Positions 35,778-42,795 of a stretch of 61,570 nt of DNA are shown here, in pieces. The position numbers were made by a program, and so were the translations under genes. Source of the DNA: Flavobacterium psychrophilum. Lineage in GTDB: Bacteria; Bacteroidota; Bacteroidia; Flavobacteriales; Flavobacteriaceae. Location: the NCBI GenBank assembly GCA_945878515.1, contig CAMCTL010000001.1, positions 1 to 61,570 of the forward strand, read 5' to 3'. Numbering within the stretch: position 1 is the first letter of the stretch; each line of letters begins with the position of its first letter. The notes beneath the pieces were generated by a model that saw only the letters and a list, made by a program, of their open reading frames with translations, ran no database searches and was not told where the DNA came from.

Positions 35778-37394
35778 TTATTTTTGCTTTTTTGTCTTGG
35801 TTTTTTTAACTTTGGCATCCTCTTTATCTTCTGCAATCACATTATTTGCAGCCCATTCATTGTATAAATCAACCAATTCCTTGAATTTCTCTGGATTATT
35901 CCCTTTGAGATCATTGGTTTCATTTCTATCTATTTTCATATCATATAAAGCCCAAACCTCTTTATTTGCAACAGCCTTCCAATCCCCTATGCGTATCGCT
36001 TTGCCTTTGGCCCATTGCCAATAAATAGGTTTTTCTCGTTCTTTTGATGCACCTCCTTTTAAGATTGGCAAGAAACTTTCCCCTTGCATTGGTACGATGG
36101 ATTGATTTCTAAAATTGGTTGGATAGTTAGCGCCTGTAATGTCTTTGAATGTTGCCATAAAGTCGACAAAATGTAGCGGCTGATTGTTTATTGAACCTTG
36201 CTTTTTTATTACACCTGGCCAATAAGCAATAAACGGGGTGCAAGTTCCACCTTCGTAACTGGTGTTTTTGAACAAACGATAAGGAGTATTACTCACATTG
36301 GCCCAATCTTCTTTTAAGGAAGCCCAATACGATACTGTGCCTGGTAATCCGGTTCCGTTATTTCCCTTCTTTTCAAAATTCCCTTCTGCATTCTCTGAAT
36401 TGGATCCATTGTCAGACACAAACAAGATTATGGTATTATCCAACTTTCCGGTTTGTTTGAGTTTGTCTATCAATTTTCCAATATTTTGATCAATGCGATC
36501 AATCATAGCCGCATAAATTGCCATCCTCAAATCTTCTTGATCTTTCTGTTCCTCTGTTAGCGAATTCCAATCTTTAGCCGTTTGAGCAGATAATTTCATC
36601 GCAGGATCGACCATGCCTAATGCCAGCATTTTCTGGCACCTGGCATCACGAATTGCTTTGTAACCTGCTAGATATTTTCCTCGATATTTTGCAATGTCTT
36701 CAGGCCAAGCCATTAATGGGTCGTGTGGAGCAGTATAGGCTAAATACAGAAAAAAAGGTTTTTTGTCATTTTTGTATTCCTCTAAATAAGAGATCGCATT
36801 TTTTGTAAAATAGTCGGTTGAATAAAAATCCTTGTCGGTATTGTAAGGTTTGTTGGCTTTGTTATCAATATTCCAAGTATCAGGACCGCCTTTAAAAATA
36901 GGTTGTGGTTCTCCTGTACGCTGTTTGCCGGGATTGAAATGGTTGGTTGCACCTCCAAAAAATTCGTAAACCCGATCAAAACCAAAATCATACAATGTCG
37001 TTTTACTATGATTCTTGCCAGATTGTAGGGTTCTATAACCTACTGTTTTTACTAAATCGCCCAAGGAAATAGAATTTTGAAATTGTTCAGGGTTCACAGA
37101 CATTCCGTTTTGCTGGGCATAAACCCCTGTCAGCAAACAAGAACGCGAAGGAAAACATTTTGCCGTATTGTGCATTTGGGTAAAACGCACCCCTTGAGTA
37201 GCTAGTTTATCTAAATTGGGAGTACTGATTTCTCCTCCATAGCATCCTAAGTCAGAATATCCCATGTCATCTACTAGAATAAGGACAATATTAGGCTTAG
37301 TTGTTGCATCCTTCATAGGGACTTGTGCAAAAGCAATAGTAGAAAACAGACTCAAAAGACATCCTATCAAGTAAGATTGCATCGGTAACTTCAT
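35778..37394 (-). CDS. Secreted S1-type sulfatase with Lys-rich tail
   Basis: The 538-residue protein has a signal peptide (1-24, ending IAFAQ), then KPNIVLILVDDMGYSDLGC. The formylglycine motif is C-F-P-S-R with Cys80, followed by SCLLTGVYAQQ. Other landmarks are QSGKNHSKT, TAPHDPLMAWPEDIAKY, LFVSDNGSNS and PYRLFKNTSYEGGTCTP. It belongs to the same broad branch as the proteins at 13871 and 17000 but has Ser in the CxPSR position. The last 17 residues are charged (DAKVKKTKTKKQK). The start codon lies one base after the stop codon of the glycosidase at 37396, so the two are translationally close. Confidence 0.9.
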   Translation of the reverse strand: MKLPMQSYLIGCLLSLFSTIAFAQVPMKDATTKPNIVLILVDDMGYSDLGCYGGEISTPNLDKLATQGVRFTQMHNTAKCFPSRSCLLTGVYAQQNGMSVNPEQFQNSISLGDLVKTVGYRTLQSGKNHSKTTLYDFGFDRVYEFFGGATNHFNPGKQRTGEPQPIFKGGPDTWNIDNKANKPYNTDKDFYSTDYFTKNAISYLEEYKNDKKPFFLYLAYTAPHDPLMAWPEDIAKYRGKYLAGYKAIRDARCQKMLALGMVDPAMKLSAQTAKDWNSLTEEQKDQEDLRMAIYAAMIDRIDQNIGKLIDKLKQTGKLDNTIILFVSDNGSNSENAEGNFEKKGNNGTGLPGTVSYWASLKEDWANVSNTPYRLFKNTSYEGGTCTPFIAYWPGVIKKQGSINNQPLHFVDFMATFKDITGANYPTNFRNQSIVPMQGESFLPILKGGASKEREKPIYWQWAKGKAIRIGDWKAVANKEVWALYDMKIDRNETNDLKGNNPEKFKELVDLYNEWAANNVIAEDKEDAKVKKTKTKKQK

Positions 37395-37395
37395 A

Positions 37396-38781
37396 TTATT
37401 TTTTTGTGTTTAATTCAACAAGATTGGCCCTCAAACAAACATTCATAAAAGCAGCCGATGTCCAAAGTTGAGATCCTGAACCTGAAATTAATCCAGAAGG
37501 CAATGGTACTTTTTCATGAAAGGAACCAAATCCCCCCCATTCTTTATCACGTTTATCAGACAACTTCGTGCCCATTGTTCGAGCCAATAGTGCAGCATTG
37601 TAACCTGTATAATCTTTACCATCGGCAATCTCCTTTGCTTGTAAAAAAAAGGTATCGCAAAATGGCCAAGCTGCGGCATTGTGGTCTCCTGTTCCATCTC
37701 CTAAAAATGGATGAATAAGCGGCGTTCCATATTGATTTGATGGATAATTATCGATGGCTTTTCTAGCAGCTTTGCCTTTTACAATTCCAAAAAGTACAGC
37801 AAAAGCAGTCCCAAGATTGTGTTGGTTAGGCATTACTTTTCCATTTCTGTCTTTATAATAGGTAAAGGTGCCATCAGGCAATAAGAGCTCCTTTAAAATC
37901 GCTTTTTTAAGCGCCTCGGCTCTAGTAGCCCAAGCTTTAGATTCTTGTGGTAAATTACATTTACCAGCAGCATTAGCCAATGATACCATCGCTTTATAAT
38001 ACAAACAATTGGTAGATGTGCTTTTCAACAACACACAATCCGCTTGAGAATATCCCTCTGGATACCCATCGGATTGAATGTCCTGAAAAGTGGGTTGACA
38101 TCGATATAAACCATCTGTTTTGTCATACCAAGGCGCATAAAGAGTCTCAAAATTACTTTTACCATTGGTGTAAAACCAATTCCAATCGGCTACTTCAGTA
38201 TGGCTTTTAAACAAATCATCAACTGCCCAAATCCAAACTACATCATCCGTACGACGGGTGATACTATTGCTTTTGAATTTTGCCATTATTTGCAACTTGT
38301 CGTCCGTAATCGCGTCCCAAGGCGCATCAATCTCTTTAATTATTTCTTTGGTCGAAACTTTATACCCCATTTTGGCTACCACATCTCTTGTTACCCGAAG
38401 GGATTTCATCATCTCTTGAGGATAAATAGCATTGAGACCCAAAATTCCTGCAAACGAAATATCACGAACATAAACACGGTCAGTGTAACGTCTTCCAGCG
38501 GCAAAATAAGTCCCATAATCGTTGGTAATCAAATTGAGTTCTACATCGTGCAGGGCAATGTTCCACATTTTTTTAGTAATTGGCGTAGCATCTACTTTCA
38601 GAACGGTTGCGTTCTTTGGGCTAACATTTGGTAAGTCCTCTGTAGTAAAATGCCCCAAGCCATCTTCTAGCGAATTGGCTTTTAATATTAATGGACTTTT
38701 GTCGTAAAGAAATTTTTGTCCGTACGAATTAGTTATTGTCCAGAAAATGGAGCACAAGAATAGTAACGAAATATTTTTCAT
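37396..38781 (-). CDS. Secreted (alpha/alpha)-barrel glycoside hydrolase-like protein
   Basis: I choose the ATG at 38781 (461 residues). A TTG at 38808 lies inside the proposed -7 promoter box, so it cannot be translated from that promoter. The signal peptide is residues 1-22 (ending NSYGQ). The rest is helical with six-hairpin glycosidase features: RRYTDRVYVRDISFAGILGLN, RRTDDVVWIWAVDDLF, DGYPEGYSQADC, NQHNLGTAFAVLFG, GDHNAAAWPFCDTFFLQA and WGGFGSFHE. Conserved acidic residues in VRD, RTDD and WGGFGSFHE are candidate catalytic positions. I cannot name the GH family. It is first in the operon with the sulfatase, the cytochrome and GH36. Confidence 0.72.
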   Translation of the reverse strand: MKNISLLFLCSIFWTITNSYGQKFLYDKSPLILKANSLEDGLGHFTTEDLPNVSPKNATVLKVDATPITKKMWNIALHDVELNLITNDYGTYFAAGRRYTDRVYVRDISFAGILGLNAIYPQEMMKSLRVTRDVVAKMGYKVSTKEIIKEIDAPWDAITDDKLQIMAKFKSNSITRRTDDVVWIWAVDDLFKSHTEVADWNWFYTNGKSNFETLYAPWYDKTDGLYRCQPTFQDIQSDGYPEGYSQADCVLLKSTSTNCLYYKAMVSLANAAGKCNLPQESKAWATRAEALKKAILKELLLPDGTFTYYKDRNGKVMPNQHNLGTAFAVLFGIVKGKAARKAIDNYPSNQYGTPLIHPFLGDGTGDHNAAAWPFCDTFFLQAKEIADGKDYTGYNAALLARTMGTKLSDKRDKEWGGFGSFHEKVPLPSGLISGSGSQLWTSAAFMNVCLRANLVELNTKK

Positions 38782-38805
38782 AAAGAGTTTAATTGAGTTA
38801 AGTAA

Positions 38806-38873
38806 CAAATAAAATGATTTAATAAGAGCCAGATGTATCTAAAAAGTTTCAATTATCTAGCCATTTTGTTGCA
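38806..38873 (-). promoter_or_regulatory. Promoter and direct-repeat operator of the 38781-31220 operon
   Basis: On the minus strand: TGCAAC (38873-38868), 16 bp, TGAAAC (38851-38846), 32 bp, then TTTATTTG (38813-38806) as the -7 box. It is the weakest copy: one half-site deviates, the -33 reads TTA, and the spacing is one base longer. Predicted start near 38799 gives a leader of about 18 nt to the ATG at 38781. Confidence 0.62.
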
Positions 38874-39415
38874 AGTTGACAATAAAACGACCCACTTTTT
38901 ACTATAGCGAAATAAAATCCGCAAAAAGCGATGTAGTTGCAGTAAATTGAATATTCTCTGTTGAGTGAAAAGGTTGTTCTTGATGTCAGAGCTTTGTATA
39001 TCTTCTAACTTGAAAACAGTCAAATTTCACTAGATTTTATATTCACTAGGTATTTGTGTGAAAGCAAAACCATTATAACCCGAATTGCGCATAAGATAGC
39101 ACTATTGATGATTAGAATAACTTTATAAAATTTGTAGCAAAGTAAATAGAACTTTGATAAAGGTTTAAATTGATAAAATTAATGCTAATACAAAATCCAT
39201 TTAGAAACATGTTGCGTTTTAAAACCACAAAATAGTTAAAAAAAAGCAAATTTTTCTTTAATGATTGGTAAGGCAATAATCTATAACCGATTGCTTCAAA
39301 ATTGACACTATTGGTAAAATTTGCCTAAAAAATTATATAAACCTAAAAATCGAATATAATTTTAAACGACATTCTAATTTTATTTTCTCAAGTGCGCCCA
39401 AAACGCCTCAAACCG

Positions 39416-39482
39416 TGACACAAAACAGCCCTGTTATTGACACTTTTTTGCCCAATGCCCTTTTGCTTAAGTTTTACCTTTG
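39416..39482 (+). promoter_or_regulatory. Promoter and direct-repeat operator of the 39531 gene
   Basis: TGACAC (39416-39421), 16 bp, TGACAC (39438-39443), a T run ending in the -33 TTG (39448-39450), 24 bp, and the -7 box TACCTTTG (39475-39482). Predicted start near 39489; leader about 42 nt. Confidence 0.82.
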
Positions 39483-39530
39483 CAACTAATAATTTTAACA
39501 AATTTTTTTAACTACTAAAAAAAAACGATT

Positions 39531-41639
39531 ATGAAAAAAACAATTACATTGCTAATGATTATAATTCCATTTTTGACGTTTGCACAAGCATGGGAATTTA
39601 ATACGGCAGGCAATGCCCAGGGTTGGACTACACAGCAAGGAGGTCCCACTCCTACTGGAGGGGCAATAACCGCAACTGGTACAGCGGTAGAATATACAAC
39701 TATAGCTGGTGGTACTGCTGTGAACAGAAATCCAGGTTTTGTGCTTGCAACAGGAGCGGGTATATCCGCCGCTACCAGTAGGCAACTAGAAATTAGAGTG
39801 AGAAACGCTACCGCTGCGGTAAACTTGAGGATGACAACTAATGGTGGCGGTGCTACTGTTGCAATAATCACTGCTGGGGATACGGATTATCAAACGTACA
39901 CTTTGACTATCGGAACTGGTAATAATACTGCTATAACTTCGATTGCTTTAGAATTTAAAGCCGCTGGTAATACAAATTATGTTCCAAGTGGTGCTGAAAT
40001 TGGTAAAGTAATAAGTATAGATTACGTAAGGGTTACAGGCACGACTACGTGGAACGGTACTACTTGGTTTCAAAGTACGACGCCAACTGCTTTTCATAAT
40101 GCGATTATTGATGGCACTTACTCTACTACTACTAATGGTACTATAAATGCAAATAGTTTAACAGTAAATGCCACAAGAACATTAACTATCAATTCTGGAA
40201 CTAATGTAACAGTACAAAATGCAGTTACAAACAATGGTACAATGACCATTGCTAGCGGCGCAAACTTAATTCAAGTTAACAATGTTGCAAACGCAGGATC
40301 TGTAACTGTAAACCGTAACGGTAGTACTTTAAAACGTTTGGATTACACCCTATGGTCATCGCCAGTAGCGCCAAATCAAACTTTGAAAAACTTCTCTGAA
40401 TATACGGTGGACCCAAGGTTTTACCAATATAACGAGTCTACCAATCAATATAACGCTGTAGCTCCATCTTCTACAACTTTTGCAACAGGAAAAGGATATT
40501 TAATCCGTATGCCTGATCAAAATCCAACAGCTTTGGGTAATAACACTCCTTATTACACAAGTGGTGCTACTTTATCTTTTGCAGGTGCGTTTTCAGGAGT
40601 TTTAAACAACGGAAATATACCTGTTACTTTAGCACTAAGTTCTGGTGCTAATAAAGGTTTTCAAGCAGTTGGAAATCCTTATCCATCGGTAATTGATGCT
40701 CAGACATTTCTAACAGCTAATACAGCAAACATCGAGAATACTTTGTATTTCTGGAGAAAAACAAATGGAGCAGGAGGTTCAGCTTATGCTACTTGGACTT
40801 CTGGAGGTGGAACTAGCGTTACACCATCTAGCGAAACACCAAGCGGAAAAATACAAGTAGGTCAAGGATTTATTGTTAAAGCAAAAAATGCAGTAACGGT
40901 TAGTAACTTTTTTACCAATGCCATGCGTGACGCTGCACCATCAAGCACACAGTTTTTCAAAACCAAACAACAAGCTCAAAAAGACCGCGTGTGGTTGAAC
41001 CTTACAAATACTAGTGGAGCATTTAGTCAAGCTTTAGTAGCTTATATTGATGATGCTGCTATAGGTATAGACCAATATGATGGTAAGTATATTAATGATA
41101 GTGATATTGCATTAACAACAAGCATTGCAGGCGATGAGTACACCATACAAGGTCGTCCAGCATTTGATGCAACTGATGTTGTAGCTTTGAACTTCAAAAC
41201 TAGCGCTGCAGGAACTTACAGCATTGGTCTAGATCATGTTGAAGGATTGTTCTCTAAAGGTCAAGACATTTATTTAGTAGATAAAACTACAGGGACAACT
41301 ACCAACCTAAACGAAGGTGCTTACACATTCACAGCAGCTGTTGGAGTTGACAACACAAGATTTACTTTGACTTACCAAAAAACATTGAAAGTAGGAGCAT
41401 TAATTTTCAACGAAAACAGTGTATTGGTTTCAAGAAACAATGGAACGCTAAATGTAAAATCAACTGCGGTGGCCATCAACAACGTAAAAGTTTATGATGT
41501 TCAAGGAAGACTAGTTGCAGAACGAAAAAATGTAAAATCAAACTCAGCTGCTATCAACAATTTGAGAACCAACCAAGTTTTGATTGTGAAAGTAACTTCT
41601 GAAAACAACGTTGTTGTAACTAAGAAAGTGTTGAACTAA
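39531..41639 (+). CDS. T9SS-secreted protein with CBM-like N-terminus
   Basis: The 702-residue protein has a signal peptide (1-19, ending LTFAQ). Residues 20-165 form a beta-sandwich starting WEFNTAGNAQGWT, like carbohydrate-binding modules that recognise glycans with exposed Trp. Residues 170-625 (TWNGTTW, LDYTLWSSPVAP, GNPYPSVIDAQTF, QFFKTK, DRVWLNLTN) are homologous to the end of the giant protein at 19826. The last 75 residues are a type A T9SS sorting domain (NNVKVYDVQGRLV, ending KKVLN). It should be exported across the outer membrane and attached at the surface. It shares the regulon promoter and is followed 60 bp later by the small gene at 41700. Sugar binding is inferred from fold and context. 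Confidence 0.82.
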   Translation: MKKTITLLMIIIPFLTFAQAWEFNTAGNAQGWTTQQGGPTPTGGAITATGTAVEYTTIAGGTAVNRNPGFVLATGAGISAATSRQLEIRVRNATAAVNLRMTTNGGGATVAIITAGDTDYQTYTLTIGTGNNTAITSIALEFKAAGNTNYVPSGAEIGKVISIDYVRVTGTTTWNGTTWFQSTTPTAFHNAIIDGTYSTTTNGTINANSLTVNATRTLTINSGTNVTVQNAVTNNGTMTIASGANLIQVNNVANAGSVTVNRNGSTLKRLDYTLWSSPVAPNQTLKNFSEYTVDPRFYQYNESTNQYNAVAPSSTTFATGKGYLIRMPDQNPTALGNNTPYYTSGATLSFAGAFSGVLNNGNIPVTLALSSGANKGFQAVGNPYPSVIDAQTFLTANTANIENTLYFWRKTNGAGGSAYATWTSGGGTSVTPSSETPSGKIQVGQGFIVKAKNAVTVSNFFTNAMRDAAPSSTQFFKTKQQAQKDRVWLNLTNTSGAFSQALVAYIDDAAIGIDQYDGKYINDSDIALTTSIAGDEYTIQGRPAFDATDVVALNFKTSAAGTYSIGLDHVEGLFSKGQDIYLVDKTTGTTTNLNEGAYTFTAAVGVDNTRFTLTYQKTLKVGALIFNENSVLVSRNNGTLNVKSTAVAINNVKVYDVQGRLVAERKNVKSNSAAINNLRTNQVLIVKVTSENNVVVTKKVLN

Positions 41640-41699
41640 TATAAGTATTAAGACCTGATTATTAAGTATTAAGATTTTAAAATTTAAAAAATAACAAAT

Positions 41700-41915
41700 A
41701 TGAAAAATATAATATCAAAATTTTATATCGTTGGAGCATTTTTATGTTCAACGGCAATTGTGTTTGCACAGCCAGGAGATGATTCGGACGACGGACTGAA
41801 TGGTAATGATAACCAATTACCAATCAGTGATTACCTTTGGGTATTAGCATTAGTTGGTTTAGTGTTTGTGTACTTCAAATTTAGAAGCATACAAAAAAAC
41901 AGCATCCAAGGCTAA
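41700..41915 (+). CDS. Small C-terminally anchored membrane protein (PID-CTERM-like)
   Basis: The 71-residue protein has an N-terminal signal peptide (1-24, ending IVFAQ), a short acidic linker (PGDDSDDGLNGND) and a C-terminal segment with LPISD followed by a helix (YLWVLALVGLVFVYFKF) and basic residues. This tripartite plan matches CTERM-type sorting signals described in Bacteroidota, in which a short Pro-Ile-x motif precedes the helix. Small proteins of this kind commonly follow genes for T9SS surface proteins in Flavobacteriia. Function is unknown. It is probably co-transcribed with 39531 and ends at a clear terminator. Confidence 0.72.
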   Translation: MKNIISKFYIVGAFLCSTAIVFAQPGDDSDDGLNGNDNQLPISDYLWVLALVGLVFVYFKFRSIQKNSIQG

Positions 41916-41936
41916 GAAAACAAAGTTTTATAAAGC

Positions 41937-41970
41937 AAAAACCCTGTTCTGAAAAGAGGAGGGTTTTTTG
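41937..41970 (+). terminator. Rho-independent terminator after the 41700 gene
   Basis: AAAAACCCT (41937-41945) pairs with AGGGTTTTTT (41960-41969), with a 14-base loop and a T run. It lies 21 nt after the stop codon. Confidence 0.8.
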
Positions 41971-41982
41971 TATGTTAGAAAG

Positions 41983-42191
41983 AATGTCGTTTAGTTAACA
42001 CTTTTAGCCGTCTCTTCGAGTGATTTTTGATAGTAATGCAGCAGCTTTACTATTGATCCCGAAAGCTTTCGGAAGTATCGAGAAGCCTTTAAAAATAGAA
42101 TTCTCGATACATTTTATTAAAAAAAAGCTATCGCATTTTTTAATAAAACACTCGAATAGACGATTACGAATCCTTGACTAAACGACATTGA
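41983..42191. repeat. 209-bp imperfect inverted-repeat element (MITE/REP-like)
   Basis: The outer arms are AATGTCGTTTAGTT (41983-41996) and GACTAAACGACATT at the right end. Just inside, CGTCTCTTCGAGTG (near 42009) pairs with CACTCGAATAGACG (42150-42163). The centre has a CCGAAAGCTTTCGG palindrome (42060-42073) and a TCTCGATAC/GTATCGAGA pair. The right arm (42152-42191) recurs at 7640-7679. No transposase frame is present, so it is non-autonomous. Confidence 0.68.
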
Positions 42192-42239
42192 TATTACAAC
42201 CCTGAATAAAATTATGCCGACGGCAAATACGGTTTTGAT

Positions 42240-42374
42240 TATACCATTTAGAAATATAGAATAGTTTATTATTGTTATCCTCACCCCTTCCGATAGCTAT
42301 CGGAACTCTCCAATCCAAATAGGAATCGGGAGAGGGAGAAAAAATTGGATTGTTTTATATTTGTAAATGGTATT
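42240..42374. repeat. Second palindromic element
   Basis: ATACCATTTAGAAATATA at the left end is the near-complement of TATATTTGTAAATGGTAT (42357-42374). Inside is the perfect palindrome TCCGATAGCTATCGGA (42289-42304), a common intergenic motif in flavobacterial DNA, and pairing CT-rich and GA-rich tracts around it. Confidence 0.62.
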
Positions 42375-42795
42375 ATCTTAGTTCGATTAATAATTTTGCT
42401 TCTAAAGTATTTGTGTGAAAGCAAAAACATTTTAAAAATTAAGGTTTTTTAGAAAATTAAGAGTTAGCACTCTTAACTTTGTTAATATGCTCTAATCGTT
42501 TCGAAAATTAGTATTCAAAACCTTTGTACCATAAAGTTTTATTTTAGGAAATTAAAGTTTGCAGTATTCTTAATTTTCTTAAAAAACTTAATGGTTTAAA
42601 AAATAATGCTAACACAAAAACCCGAAGAACCAAAATAACAAATAACATTGATTTATTTTGATTTTTTTGCATATCATTAAAAGGTAACCATAAAAAAATA
42701 CTAATTTTACATTTTAAAGATGATACTTTCTGCTAGAACACTATTTTCAATAATTAATATTTTAATTTTATTAATAAACACCAAAAAAAACTTAA

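Larger units (their letters stand above)
38782..39530. other. Divergent promoter region
   Basis: This 749-bp stretch carries two outward-facing copies of the shared promoter (38806-38873 and 39416-39482). A 25-bp segment at 39050-39074 and a 20-bp segment at 39179-39198 are repeated upstream of the HTCS gene. No coding frame is convincing. Confidence 0.65.
41916..42795. other. Intergenic region rich in palindromic elements
   Basis: This 880-bp stretch carries a terminator (41937-41970), a 209-bp inverted-repeat element (41983-42191), a second palindromic element (42240-42374) and two segments (42407-42431, 42602-42622) shared with the region upstream of 39531. I did not find the shared operator motif upstream of the HTCS gene. 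Confidence 0.6.

Noticed and set aside
38782..38808. TTG start at 38808 for the (alpha/alpha)-barrel gene
   Set aside because: It falls inside the proposed -7 box; the ATG at 38781 gives a clean signal peptide.
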